Notes under the pieces: generated by a model
What the model was told of the DNA's origin: nothing
The model's input: only the letters and a program-made list of their open reading frames with translations
The model's database searches: none
Position numbers and translations under genes: made by a program
Assembly (NCBI GenBank): GCA_013200995.1
Contig: CP053688.1
Span: forward strand, 744,001-808,000
Direction: 5' to 3'
Source: Arthrobacter citreus
GTDB lineage: Bacteria > Bacillota > Bacilli > Bacillales > Bacillaceae_G
Length of the DNA: 64,000 nucleotides
Shown: positions 43,684 through 51,732 of the stretch, piece after piece
Position numbering within the stretch: the first letter of the stretch is position 1
Layout: the number at the start of each line of letters is the position of its first letter

Positions 43684-43742
43684 AGGTATTCGCCAATTAT
43701 ATGAAGAATTTATTGGGGATTAATTCAAATAGGAGGACTTTA

Positions 43743-44081
43743 ATGTCTATTTATATTAATATCAAGGAATTTAAAAAGTGGGTAATTGAAAAGGATTTAG
43801 AAAATGAAACTATAAAAGTTTTTTGGGAGAACTTTAATAGTTGGAAGAAAGAATACCCTGAAGAATATGAGAACACTTTTAAAAATGGATTTGAACAAAA
43901 AAAACTCTCCTTTTATATTAAACCAGTTTCAATTACAATGACCAACTGGCCAGATGAAGACTATAATCACGTTGTGATACGACTTGTTATTGAATACGAT
44001 GATTCTGGGATTGGAGAATATAAAATGTTTTTCGACTATGAAACAGGTAATATATATGATGATATGTTTTGGGTTTATTAA
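43743..44081 (+). CDS. unknown soluble protein, 112 aa
   Basis: A small acidic soluble protein. ATG at 43743 is chosen for the strong AATAGGAGGAC site; the longer frame from 43632 would start inside the CBR28 hairpin region. The N-terminus is helical (IKEFKKWVIEKDLENETIKVFWENF), the C-terminus strand-rich with IRLVIEYDDSGIGEYKMFFDYE. It resembles small immunity-like proteins in size and composition only. No family recognised. Confidence 0.6.
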   Translation: MSIYINIKEFKKWVIEKDLENETIKVFWENFNSWKKEYPEEYENTFKNGFEQKKLSFYIKPVSITMTNWPDEDYNHVVIRLVIEYDDSGIGEYKMFFDYETGNIYDDMFWVY

Positions 44082-44095
44082 GTCATTACCACTAT

Positions 44096-44187
44096 CTTAT
44101 ACAGCTAACTGATGCAATAGTTGAAGATCACAAGCTGCTAATATGCGGCTTTTTTTATTGAAATAAATGGCAGTTTAGTTAAATAAG
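44096..44187 (+). repeat. CBR29
   Basis: CTTATACAGCTAACTGATGC, AATAGTTGAAGATC, hairpin AAGCTGCTAATATGCGGCTT with T-run, AAATGGCAG, and right end TTTAGTTAAATAAG. Confidence 0.92.
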
Positions 44188-44199
44188 TAGAAATGATGT

Positions 44200-44270
44200 A
44201 TTTTCTCAAAATTAGAATTCTGTCAATTTACAATATAATAATAATTAAGAGATTAAATTTCAGCTCTTCA
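44200..44270 (+). promoter_or_regulatory. conserved leader, copy 4 (weak)
   Basis: TTTTCTCAAAATTAGAATTC, TGTCAATTTACAATATAATA: a diverged version of the leader at 39711 and 43231. Confidence 0.4.
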
Positions 44271-44302
44271 TAAGAGAAAGATTTTTATTTAGGAGGGGTA
44301 TC

Positions 44303-44560
44303 TTGAAATTAGGTGTACTAATTGTAATGAGCATAGCAGGATTGTTATTGGAAATTGAACGTTTTATTAAAGATAAATTGCATTATCATTTCCAATACGA
44401 AAATGTAATCTATCCTATAATTGTTGGTGTTTTGACAGGATTAACTGTATTTATAACACTAAAATTAAACCGATCTATTTCGTATAAAAAGATTAACGGT
44501 ATCATAAGTACTTGTGTTTTGGTTTTTATTTATATCATAGTTCCATTTTTACTTTTTTAA
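44303..44560 (+). CDS. small membrane protein, 85 aa (paralogue of 43341)
   Basis: Starts at TTG with TTTAGGAGGGG upstream, exactly as its paralogue at 43341. Three hydrophobic segments (about 3-18, 36-53, 66-85). The shared blocks (DKLHYHFQYENVIYPIIVGVL; KINGIISTCVL) show recent duplication. The stop is directly followed by the perfectly palindromic left half of CBR30. Confidence 0.68.
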   Translation: MKLGVLIVMSIAGLLLEIERFIKDKLHYHFQYENVIYPIIVGVLTGLTVFITLKLNRSISYKKINGIISTCVLVFIYIIVPFLLF

Positions 44561-44648
44561 ATCCTTAATCAACTAACTAATGCATTAGTTGATTAAGGAT
44601 GGGCTGCTTCGGCAGTCTTTTTTACTGCGCTAACGAGCAGCTTAATAA
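44561..44648 (+). repeat. CBR30, with a perfect 40-bp palindrome
   Basis: Bases 44561-44600 form a perfect inverted repeat (arm ATCCTTAATCAACTAA, centre CTAATGCA). A hairpin GGGCTGC-TTCG-GCAGTC with T-run follows, and a diverged right part (GCGCTAACGAGCAGC). Confidence 0.9.
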
Positions 44649-44740
44649 AGAAAAGGTATATCCGATTAATCAACGAACTATATAGATAATAAGTTGAGAT
44701 AAAGATATAAACTAATTTATATAACATAAGGAGTAGAAAA

Positions 44741-45268
44741 ATGAATGGAAAAAACAATGATCAACTTCTAAACCAAGTAGAAATATTTGTAAAGAAGTTT
44801 ATAAAAATTCTTCTCATTGTATCACTTATATTTTTCATTGTGTCTCTCGTTACAATTAATTTTATCGCGAATAAAAGTTCAGAAATTAATTTTGAGAAGA
44901 AAGCAGGAGGCTACCAATACTCAGTCATTTTAGAACAAAAACCATATAAATGGAAAATTGGACATAATGGCTCTATTTTATCTATAAGAGAAAATAAAGA
45001 GAATGCTAAGGATTTAGAAAAGTTTCGAAGTGAGGTTGATAACATTGACTTGCAAAAAATCAAGCTAACTTTATCTATACTATATTTTTTTATTACTCTC
45101 TTTACTCTAATTATCTTGAAGAAAAAGAAAGTAAATGCTCCTAAAGCTTATTTAATATTTATTATATTACTATGTGGACTTGCCTTATATAAAAGTTTTG
45201 TTACATATGTTGATCTTAATTCATCAATGAATTCAGCTAAATTCTATTATTTACTTATAACAAATTAA
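44741..45268 (+). CDS. membrane protein, 175 aa
   Basis: A span near residues 22-43, an extracytoplasmic region of about 65 residues (EINFEKKAGGYQYSVILEQKP), and two more spans (about 107-124 and 133-152). No family recognised. ATG follows ATAAGGAGTAG. Unit between CBR30 and CBR31. Confidence 0.62.
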   Translation: MNGKNNDQLLNQVEIFVKKFIKILLIVSLIFFIVSLVTINFIANKSSEINFEKKAGGYQYSVILEQKPYKWKIGHNGSILSIRENKENAKDLEKFRSEVDNIDLQKIKLTLSILYFFITLFTLIILKKKKVNAPKAYLIFIILLCGLALYKSFVTYVDLNSSMNSAKFYYLLITN

Positions 45269-45334
45269 GTTAGATCAAATTCGTTCGATAAATTGATAAA
45301 TCTAATCTATTTTAAAAATCTATTTGCCACTATG

Positions 45335-45369
45335 CTTATGCAACTAACTGATGCATTAGTTGAACAAGG
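45335..45369 (+). repeat. CBR31, short form
   Basis: CTTATGCAACTAACTGATGC and CATTAGTTGAACAAGG only: left end plus a right-type end, forming one palindrome of 35 bp, without hairpin and box. Confidence 0.88.
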
Positions 45370-45444
45370 AAATGTAGATATAAGAAATAGAATTAAACCC
45401 AGTATATAAAAGCACTTTATATTGATCAAATAGGAGGCGGAAAA

Positions 45445-45669
45445 TTGGTTAAAAAATTCACTCTTTTATCGGTATTAGTTGTAATCATTTTGTCAGTATA
45501 CGGGCTTATCACTAACCAATTCTGGACTTTAATACCTTGTTCACTTTTTGTATTAGGAATAGGGCATTTTGTATGGGCAACTCAGAAAAAAGGAAAACTT
45601 AGAACCAATCTTTTCATTATGACGATAGGTCTTGTATTTCTCGGTTTTATAAGATTGTTATCGAACTAA
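45445..45669 (+). CDS. small membrane protein, 74 aa
   Basis: Starts at TTG with AGGAGGCGG upstream. Three short hydrophobic segments (about 5-20, 24-42, 52-70). The product resembles small Bacillus membrane proteins of the type with GLITNQFWTLIPCSLFVLG; no family assigned. Its stop TAA lies within the left end of CBR32 (TTATCGAACTAAC). Confidence 0.6.
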   Translation: MVKKFTLLSVLVVIILSVYGLITNQFWTLIPCSLFVLGIGHFVWATQKKGKLRTNLFIMTIGLVFLGFIRLLSN

Positions 45670-45747
45670 CTGATGCTTTAGTTGAACAACGTTTGGCTGC
45701 TTCGGCGGTCTTTTTTGTGCAATTAAATGGCAGTTTAGTTGCATAAG
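45658..45747 (+). repeat. CBR32, overlapping a stop codon
   Basis: TTATCGAACTAACTGATGC, CTTTAGTTGAACAACG, hairpin GGCTGC-TTCG-GCGGTC with T-run, AAATGGCAG, and right end TTTAGTTGCATAAG. Confidence 0.92.
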
Positions 45748-45777
45748 GAAAGATGGATTATCATGAGGAATAATCAC

Positions 45778-45812
45778 TTGATTTTAATCGAACGAACGTT
45801 TATTATAGAATC
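45778..45812 (+). promoter_or_regulatory. TetR-gene promoter with internal operator
   Basis: TTGATT (45778-45783) and TATTAT (45801-45806) are separated by exactly 17 bases. The spacer contains CGAACGAACGTT, a match to the palindrome in front of the next gene. The start codon is only seven bases behind the -10 box, so the transcript should be leaderless. Confidence 0.75.
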
Positions 45813-46385
45813 ATGAGATATAAAGATGAAAATAAAAACGAAGCAATTTTTAAAGCGACAATTCAATTATTGAATGAGATTGGTTTTTCTGATATTTCAA
45901 TGAAGAAAATCGCTAAACGAGCAAATGTATCTTCTTCAACCATTTATGTTTATTTTGAAAATAAGGAGGACATGTTAAGCAAGTTATACACGAATGTTAA
46001 ACAACATCTAAGTCAGAAAGTGTTAACAGGTCTTGAAGAAGAGATGCCAATCAAGGTTGCATTTGAACAAGTACTTAGAAATCAAATTGAATTCATTTTT
46101 AACCATAAAGATGAATTTTTGTTTCTAGAACAATTTAGTAATTCTCCGTTAATTAAAAATTTATGTATTGAAGATCATAGTTGGATGTTTCAACCTTTAT
46201 TTGATTTAGTAGAAAGAGGTATTGAACAAAAATTATTAAAAGAGTCCGATACAATGTTGCTTTTAGTTTTAATAACTGCTCCGATTACTGATTTGGCTAA
46301 AATGCAATTTAATGGCGAGTTTGAGCTTAATGAAAAAAATATAAGTGATTTGATTCAAATGAGTTGGGATGCTATTAAACGTTAA
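45813..46385 (+). CDS. TetR-family transcriptional repressor
   Basis: A 190-residue TetR/AcrR regulator: the N-terminal HTH (ATIQLLNEIGFSDISMKKIAKRANVSSSTIYVYFENKEDML, residues about 13-53, spanned) and a helical ligand-binding part. No ribosome binding site precedes the ATG, in line with leaderless transcription. The operator-like palindrome occurs both in its own promoter and before the metallo-hydrolase gene, so it likely represses itself and the two enzymes that follow. Confidence 0.9.
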   Translation: MRYKDENKNEAIFKATIQLLNEIGFSDISMKKIAKRANVSSSTIYVYFENKEDMLSKLYTNVKQHLSQKVLTGLEEEMPIKVAFEQVLRNQIEFIFNHKDEFLFLEQFSNSPLIKNLCIEDHSWMFQPLFDLVERGIEQKLLKESDTMLLLVLITAPITDLAKMQFNGEFELNEKNISDLIQMSWDAIKR

Positions 46386-46412
46386 TGTATCCCTCTTTTT
46401 TAAAAATTAAAA

Positions 46413-46431
46413 TGAACGAACGTTCGTTTAA
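46413..46431. promoter_or_regulatory. TetR operator
   Basis: TGAACGAACGTTCGTTTA contains the perfect palindrome AACGAACGTTCGTT. It lies between the tetR stop and the metallo-hydrolase start. The same core is found in the tetR promoter. Confidence 0.75.
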
Positions 46432-46451
46432 AAGGAGGTTATTAAAAATTT

Positions 46452-47480
46452 ATGTTATTTTCTTCAAAGAACAAACTCAGATTTGAAAAATCCAAAAACT
46501 TTCTTCATGGGAAGTTTAAATATCCTATTAAATCGCCTATTGACTATAGCATAAAGGCTCTTATGCCAATTCTTATTGAATACATGAGGGGAAATTCGAA
46601 AGCACGACCTAAAGAAATGCTTCCAGTTCAACGTCTAACTAAATCATTACTTTCTAATAGCTCAGATAAAGCAACGGTTACTTGGTTCGGGCACTCTACT
46701 TCTATATTACAGGTAGACGGTCAATTTTTGTTGTTAGATCCCGTATTTGAGAAATATTCTTCTCCTTTTAAGTTAGGTGGCAAACGATATAGCGAACAAA
46801 TGCCAATCGAAATTGATGAGCTTCCGGATATTGCAGTTGTACTCATTTCACACGATCACTATGACCATCTGGAATATAGGACTATCAAGAAATTAAGAAG
46901 GAAGGTAAGAAAATTTCTTGTACCACTTGGTGTAGGAAGCCACCTTGAAAGATGGGGGATTGAACCTGAACAGATTATTGAACTCGATTGGTGGGAAGAA
47001 GCTGATTTTTTGGGTATGAAATTCCGTTGTACACCGGCAAAGCACTCCTCAGGTAGAGGGTTTTTTAATCAAAATTCAACCTTGTGGAGCTCATGGGTCA
47101 TTGAAGGAATGAATTCAAAAATTTTCTTTAGTGGTGATAGTGGCTATGGACCGCATTTTAAACAAATTGGTGATAAATTTGGTCCATTTGATTTAACGTT
47201 GATTGACGCTGGTCAATACGACAACAAAGGTTGGTGGCCTTTGCATATGGTACCGGAGGAAACTGTTCAAGCTCATATAGAACTTAGAGGCAGTATTTTA
47301 CTGCCGATTCATTGGGGAGCATTTACATTAGCAATCCATGACTGGGACGAACCGATTGAACGTGTGCTTGAAGCTGCAAGTGAAAGAAATGTTGTGGTTG
47401 CTACACCCCGCATTGGAGATACTTTCGAAATTGGAATAACAAACATATCACAGATTCCGTGGTGGAGAGATATTTTTTAA
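46452..47480 (+). CDS. metallo-beta-lactamase-fold hydrolase (NAPE-PLD/UlaG-like)
   Basis: A 342-residue zinc hydrolase. The metal motif HDHYDH lies in LISHDHYDHLEY (near 136), further ligands in AKHSSGRG (about 197), FFSGDSGYG (Asp, about 226) and LPIHWGAF (His, about 279). WFGHSTSILQVDG and LLDPVF are the usual N-terminal strands of the NAPE-PLD/L-ascorbate lactonase group. AAAGGAGG is 13 bases upstream of the ATG. Regulated by the TetR operator in front; the SDR gene follows after 120 bases. Confidence 0.9.
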   Translation: MLFSSKNKLRFEKSKNFLHGKFKYPIKSPIDYSIKALMPILIEYMRGNSKARPKEMLPVQRLTKSLLSNSSDKATVTWFGHSTSILQVDGQFLLLDPVFEKYSSPFKLGGKRYSEQMPIEIDELPDIAVVLISHDHYDHLEYRTIKKLRRKVRKFLVPLGVGSHLERWGIEPEQIIELDWWEEADFLGMKFRCTPAKHSSGRGFFNQNSTLWSSWVIEGMNSKIFFSGDSGYGPHFKQIGDKFGPFDLTLIDAGQYDNKGWWPLHMVPEETVQAHIELRGSILLPIHWGAFTLAIHDWDEPIERVLEAASERNVVVATPRIGDTFEIGITNISQIPWWRDIF

Positions 47481-47599
47481 GGAGGTGATATGAAAAAATA
47501 TCTTTAGATTAACATTAAAGTTAGAAAAATTTCTAGTTTTATTTATTAACATAAATTGATTTTGAATAGTTTTTACTTTTTTTAATAAGGAGGATTCAT

Positions 47600-48472
47600 T
47601 TGAAAAATAAAATCATTTTAATTACAGGATCTACAGATGGAATCGGAAAGGTAGCAGCAAAGACTTTAGCAAAGCAAGGTCATACAGTCATCATTCACGG
47701 ACGAAATAGAAGTAAAGCTCAGTCTGTTTGTGAAGAAATTAAATTAGAAACAGGGAATCTCAAGGTGGATTATTTAATAGCCGATTTATTTTCATTCGCC
47801 GATATTAAGCGCATGACTGATGAGTTCAAGAAAAAATATGATCGACTTGATGTGCTAATAAATAATGCTGGTGCATTTTTCGGTAAGGTTAGAGAAATAA
47901 CTACAGATGGACATGAAAAAACAATCGCCCTTAACTTATTTACTCCGTTACTTCTAACAGAATTATTACTGGCTGAACTGGCAAAAAGCGCTTCAGCTAG
48001 AATTATTAATACGTCATCTGCAACTCATAAAATGTCAGCATCAAAACCTATTTTCAACGATTTACAGTTAGAAAAAAACTATGAACCATCTAGAGCATAT
48101 GGTTTGTCTAAATTGTATACCATTTGGGTAACTAGACATCTTGCGTCTTCTTTAAAAGAAAAAGGACTTAATAATATAACGGCAAATGTATATCATCCTG
48201 GTGCAGTGGCAACCAGATTTGGTCAGGATAGCGATAAAGGATTTATTAGCAATTTGATTTTTAAAGTGGCACTTCCATTCATGACGAAACCAGAAAAAGG
48301 AGCAGACACAACTGTTTATTTGGCAACATCCGGAGAAGTAGAAAATGTTAGTGGAAAATACTTTGGTAAAATGAAGGAAGAAGCACCGAGTGATAAATAT
48401 TACTCTGCAGAAAACGAAAAAATGATTTGGGATTACTGCATGAAAATTATTAGTCCATATCTTAAAAAATAA
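47600..48472 (+). CDS. short-chain dehydrogenase (retinol dehydrogenase-like)
   Basis: A 290-residue SDR starting at TTG with AAGGAGGATTCA upstream. TGSTDGIG (about 8-15), the NADP-type HGRNRSK after the second strand, NNAG (about 88-91), SSATHKM (catalytic Ser) and AYGLSK (YxxxK, about 159) are present. The overall length and YHPGAVATRFG segment fit the retinol dehydrogenase-like group. Third gene of the TetR block; a terminator follows. Confidence 0.9.
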   Translation: MKNKIILITGSTDGIGKVAAKTLAKQGHTVIIHGRNRSKAQSVCEEIKLETGNLKVDYLIADLFSFADIKRMTDEFKKKYDRLDVLINNAGAFFGKVREITTDGHEKTIALNLFTPLLLTELLLAELAKSASARIINTSSATHKMSASKPIFNDLQLEKNYEPSRAYGLSKLYTIWVTRHLASSLKEKGLNNITANVYHPGAVATRFGQDSDKGFISNLIFKVALPFMTKPEKGADTTVYLATSGEVENVSGKYFGKMKEEAPSDKYYSAENEKMIWDYCMKIISPYLKK

Positions 48473-48507
48473 TGTTGATTAAAGCATTATAATAATCAAG
48501 TTCATGG

Positions 48508-48535
48508 AAGCTATCTTTTAGGTAGCTTTTTTTTA
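48508..48535 (+). terminator. rho-independent terminator
   Basis: AAGCTATC/GGTAGCTT hairpin followed by eight T, closing the TetR block independently of the next CBR. Confidence 0.88.
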
Positions 48536-48560
48536 TATGTTTGTAAATTGAATTCAAGTT

Positions 48561-48658
48561 CCTATTCAACTACCATGGGAGTACGATATAAACTTCCATT
48601 CACTGTTGTGAATCTGAGGATTCATGGATGGCTAACGCATGCATTAGTTGAGCAAGGT
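48561..48658 (+). repeat. CBR33, short form with 60-bp insert
   Basis: CCTATTCAACTA, the insert CATGGGAGTACGATATAAAC...GATTCATGGATGG, then CTAACGCATGC and CATTAGTTGAGCAAGG. The hairpin and box are absent. Confidence 0.9.
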
Positions 48659-48799
48659 ATGGATGTTAATCTAAAATTATCGGCTTAAAAACGTTGTAAT
48701 TTGTCGGTTAATGTTTAAAAGTTGAACGATTTTCTTTATATAAAATCCCTATCAATTTTCATTATAATTAGTGTATATAAGTTAAAGGAGCGCTAAAAA

Positions 48800-48931
48800 T
48801 TGAATAGAAATCAAGATAATAGAAACAATCAAAATCATAGAAATGACGATTCGTTCGACCGTGCTTTTTTTGGAAGTCCAGGTGTTATGCTTACATTAAT
48901 CGCTATTATTATTTTAGGTTCTATCATTTGA
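48800..48931 (+). CDS. small membrane protein, 43 aa
   Basis: Starts at TTG with AAAGGAGCG upstream. The N-terminal half is polar and rich in Asn, Arg and Asp (NRNQDNRNNQNHRNDD), followed by a single hydrophobic segment (VMLTLIAIIILGSII) at the very end, so it is probably tail-anchored. Its leader resembles that of the gene at 37610. No family recognised. Confidence 0.55.
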   Translation: MNRNQDNRNNQNHRNDDSFDRAFFGSPGVMLTLIAIIILGSII

Positions 48932-48977
48932 AATTGCTTTAAGTAATTTCTATTTTTATTTCTCTATTTTATGATCC

Positions 48978-49068
48978 CTTATGCAACTAACTGATGCATT
49001 AGTGGAAGAAAACGAGTTACTTGCAGCTCGTTTTTTTATTGAAGTAAATGGCAGTTTAGTTCAATAAG
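48978..49068 (+). repeat. CBR34
   Basis: CTTATGCAACTAACTGATGC, CATTAGTGGAAGAA, hairpin CGAGTTACTTGCAGCTCG with T-run, AAATGGCAG, and right end TTTAGTTCAATAAG. Confidence 0.92.
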
Positions 49069-49109
49069 GAATGATACAATTATTCATATACTAAGGGGTG
49101 GTGTTTAAC

Positions 49110-49733
49110 TTGGATTGGAAATCCTTCTTTATAAAAGACGTCAATAAATTTAACAAATTAAAGAATATTCAAGAGGATATCTTTTTATTAGACAAAGAGT
49201 TCCCTAATCAAGTATTTCAAAAAGAGTTTAGTAATTACTGCTTTGAACAGTTCGATAATTTAATGAGTGAAGAATTTTGGACAACAATACGTAGATTAGC
49301 CGAATGGTCGAAAGATGAGTATGTAATTTTTGCAGTTTTATCACCTCACCCAAAAGACTATTATTATAAGGAATTCGGTTATTTTAATTGGTTAGAGCTG
49401 CCTATTAATCTTACTGGTGATGATTATTTAGACATATTAAACGAAGGTCCACAAAATTATGAAGCTGATGCAATCATAAATAATTCGTTTATTATTACGT
49501 TATTCTCTCCCTCAAAAAAATGGGGAATATGGGCTGATAGGGATTATGAGATAACCGTTATTGCTTTTAACGATAATGATTTAAACATTGATGTAGTGCT
49601 AGATACAAAAGTATGGCTTTCAGCTGAAAATGAAGTAGTACAAGAATGGATGAGTTATACTTTTAGACCAGATTTTAAAGTTCCACATTCTATTTCAAAT
49701 AAGTTGATAATGAATTACGCAAAAAACAGATAA
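49110..49733 (+). CDS. unknown soluble protein, 207 aa
   Basis: An acidic, aromatic-rich soluble protein (FWTTIRRLAEWSKDEY; WGIWADRDYEITVIAF). TTG at 49110 is placed about 11 bases behind AAGGGG; GTG codons at 49098 and 49101 are alternatives that would overlap the site. No family recognised. Composition and the single-gene setting are like those of immunity-type proteins, but that is only an analogy. Confidence 0.6.
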   Translation: MDWKSFFIKDVNKFNKLKNIQEDIFLLDKEFPNQVFQKEFSNYCFEQFDNLMSEEFWTTIRRLAEWSKDEYVIFAVLSPHPKDYYYKEFGYFNWLELPINLTGDDYLDILNEGPQNYEADAIINNSFIITLFSPSKKWGIWADRDYEITVIAFNDNDLNIDVVLDTKVWLSAENEVVQEWMSYTFRPDFKVPHSISNKLIMNYAKNR

Positions 49734-49756
49734 AATCAACTTGAATTTAAAAGGTT

Positions 49757-49848
49757 CTTATGCAACTAACGCATGCGATAGTTGAAGATTACGAGTTGCT
49801 TGCTGCTCGTTTTTTTTATTCGAGTAAATGGCAGGATAGTTGAACAAG
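49757..49848 (+). repeat. CBR35
   Basis: CTTATGCAACTAACGCATGCG, ATAGTTGAAGATTA, hairpin CGAGTTGCTTGCTGCTCG with T-run, AAATGGCAGG, and right end ATAGTTGAACAAG. Confidence 0.92.
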
Positions 49849-49897
49849 AATGTAGAAACTTACATTAAAAAATACTAAGAAATAGGGGATTAACTAA

Positions 49898-50149
49898 ATG
49901 AAAAACTTTGGTATAATATGTGTATTTATGGGAGTTATTATGATGGTTTTAGCTGGGTTAGAAAAGATACTTATTTCCTTATCTTTTAATGGTAATGGTA
50001 ACGGTATTGATATGACCACTATTAAAAATTTAACACCTTCATATTTATGGAATATTACAAACTTCACCTTCTGGTTTGGATTATTATTTTTCATTATTGG
50101 TTTAAGTGTATTTTTCGAAGTCTCAAAATATTTTAAAGTGGAAAATTAA
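49898..50149 (+). CDS. small membrane protein, 83 aa
   Basis: Two membrane spans (about 4-22 and 54-74) with an extracytoplasmic loop that contains a NGNGNG stretch. ATG follows AATAGGGGATTAACTAA. The protein resembles other two-span proteins of the array in layout, not in sequence. No family recognised. Confidence 0.6.
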   Translation: MKNFGIICVFMGVIMMVLAGLEKILISLSFNGNGNGIDMTTIKNLTPSYLWNITNFTFWFGLLFFIIGLSVFFEVSKYFKVEN

Positions 50150-50162
50150 TTTTATTACAATT

Positions 50163-50255
50163 CCTTATGTAACTAACGCATGCATTAGTTGAACAACAAG
50201 ATCGGCTGTTTAGTCGATTTTTTTATTCAACAAAATGGCAGATTAGTTGCTTAAG
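50163..50255 (+). repeat. CBR36
   Basis: CCTTATGTAACTAACGCATGC, CATTAGTTGAACAACAAG, hairpin ATCGGCTGTTTAGTCGAT with T-run, AAAATGGCAG, and right end ATTAGTTGCTTAAG. Confidence 0.92.
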
Positions 50256-50349
50256 AAAAAAGGAAAAAAGATTCAATAAATTGAAGTAAATAAAGTGAAG
50301 TAGGTACAATGCTGGTTTAATTAATCTTAATACATAAAGGTGGTTTATT

Positions 50350-50799
50350 ATGTTACAGCACGTGGAAGTTAAGGTCGATTTAGACTCTTTAAATAAGTCA
50401 AATCACATTACAGGTATTATTTATTTTATGATTGATTTTCATAAATTTTATCCAGAAGAAAATTGGTCTGATTTTGTTGTTATCAATTTATCTTGGTGGG
50501 TTAAATCGCTAAAATCGTTGATTATATCAGATATAGGTAGAACCTATGAATTTGATTTTATGGATGGAACGCCTATTATTTTGGCTAAGAAAATAACAAA
50601 TGATGAAATCGAATTATCTTGTTTTGATGGAAAAACTATTGAATTTCAAGTGATATGCAAGATTAGTCAGTTTAGGGATTCATTACTTACCACAGCCAAA
50701 AAAGTTATAAGAGATATTGATAGAAAAATGTGGGGTAGTGAAGAGATTGAGGAATTAAGGAATTTAGTAGTTTCTTTAGATAAATATCCTATTTCTTGA
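50350..50799 (+). CDS. unknown soluble protein, 149 aa
   Basis: A protein with alternating strands in the first two thirds (HVEVKVDLDSL; FVVINLSWWVKSLKSL; TPIILAKKITNDEIELSCF) and a long C-terminal helix (RDSLLTTAKKVIRDIDRKMW). ATG follows AAAGGTGGTTTATT. No family recognised. Unit between CBR36 and CBR37. Confidence 0.6.
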   Translation: MLQHVEVKVDLDSLNKSNHITGIIYFMIDFHKFYPEENWSDFVVINLSWWVKSLKSLIISDIGRTYEFDFMDGTPIILAKKITNDEIELSCFDGKTIEFQVICKISQFRDSLLTTAKKVIRDIDRKMWGSEEIEELRNLVVSLDKYPIS

Positions 50800-50805
50800 T
50801 ATTTC

Positions 50806-50900
50806 TTCTTCAACTACTATGGGAGTACGTTATAAACTTCCATTTACTGTTGTGAATCTAAGGATTCATGGATGGCTAACGCATGCGTTAGTTGAACAAA
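50806..50900 (+). repeat. CBR37, short form with 60-bp insert
   Basis: CTTCTTCAACTA, insert TATGGGAGTACGTTATAAAC...GATTCATGGATGG, then CTAACGCATGCGTTAGTTG and AACAAATT. Downstream GATGATGATCGGCTCC may be a remnant of the hairpin. Confidence 0.88.
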
Positions 50901-51032
50901 TTAATTAGTCGATGATGATCGGCTCCTATTTAAGTATTTGCATTATTTTTCATATAAAAATAAATATGGTCACAATGAAATGGTATCATTAACTATACTT
51001 TTAAATTAAGAAATGATAGGAAGTTTATTAAA

Positions 51033-51335
51033 ATGAAGTTTAAATTAAGTTATATATTTTATTTATTTTCTTGTCTAGTTGTTTTTCCTTTAAGTCTACC
51101 AGTTTACTTAATTATTGGTTTTATGACTGATAGTTTAGAGTCTGGACATGCTATTGATCTCATGTTTTTTGGTTTCCTTGCGTTCATAACCATTTTTGGT
51201 TCAATTGTTTTGAATTTTATATTTCGGTTTGCTTCGTTTGATAAAAATAATAAATTTACATGGAGTATATTTATTGCTCATTTAATTTTAATTCCATTAA
51301 GTGTATATATTTATAGTGATTTATTTTTTCGTTGA
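51033..51335 (+). CDS. membrane protein, 100 aa
   Basis: Three hydrophobic segments (about 5-30, 42-64, 78-97). ATG follows GATAGGAAGTTTATTAAA. No family recognised. The stop is followed within 30 bases by the fully palindromic CBR38. Confidence 0.6.
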   Translation: MKFKLSYIFYLFSCLVVFPLSLPVYLIIGFMTDSLESGHAIDLMFFGFLAFITIFGSIVLNFIFRFASFDKNNKFTWSIFIAHLILIPLSVYIYSDLFFR

Positions 51336-51363
51336 AGTGAAATTATATTATAAATTAAGGAAA

Positions 51364-51399
51364 CCTTATGCAACTAACGCATGCTTTAGTTACATAAGG
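51364..51399 (+). repeat. CBR38, short palindromic form
   Basis: CCTTATGCAACTAACGCATG and CTTTAGTTACATAAGG form a nearly perfect 36-bp palindrome; hairpin and box are absent. Confidence 0.92.
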
Positions 51400-51441
51400 A
51401 TTTAGTATCTTTACGAAATAAATTATAGTGGAGTTGAAGAA

Positions 51442-51690
51442 ATGAACAGTTTGAATTACGAAATAGTAAAGTTAGAAATAGATAAATGGGATTCTTTGGG
51501 GCTATTAGCTGGTGGGGCACCAGAAGATGAATATGACCCCGAAATTAAAGATATCGTTAAAGAGATAAATTCGGTAAATAATAATAATGAACTTATATTA
51601 TTGATTAATAATGTATTTGAAAAGTGGTTTGGAATGGAATTTTCATATGAAGAATGTTTTACAGTGGCAAAAAGTATTGGAGTAAATTAA
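51442..51690 (+). CDS. DUF1871 protein
   Basis: An 82-residue acidic protein with the DUF1871 pattern: an N-terminal helix, then KWDSLGLLAGGAPEDEYDPEIKDI (about 17-40, spanned) and the C-terminal YEECFTVAKSIG. DUF1871 proteins occur in Bacillus, often next to other orphan genes of immunity type; function unknown. The site GTGGAGTTGAAGAA precedes the ATG. Between CBR38 and CBR39. Confidence 0.8.
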   Translation: MNSLNYEIVKLEIDKWDSLGLLAGGAPEDEYDPEIKDIVKEINSVNNNNELILLINNVFEKWFGMEFSYEECFTVAKSIGVN

Positions 51691-51732
51691 AAAGTTAATA
51701 TTTTAAATTATGATTCAACTTTATCATATGCT

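Noticed and set aside
43632..43742. N-terminal extension of the gene at 43743
   Set aside because: It would start inside the CBR28 hairpin; AATAGGAGGAC lies immediately before ATG 43743.
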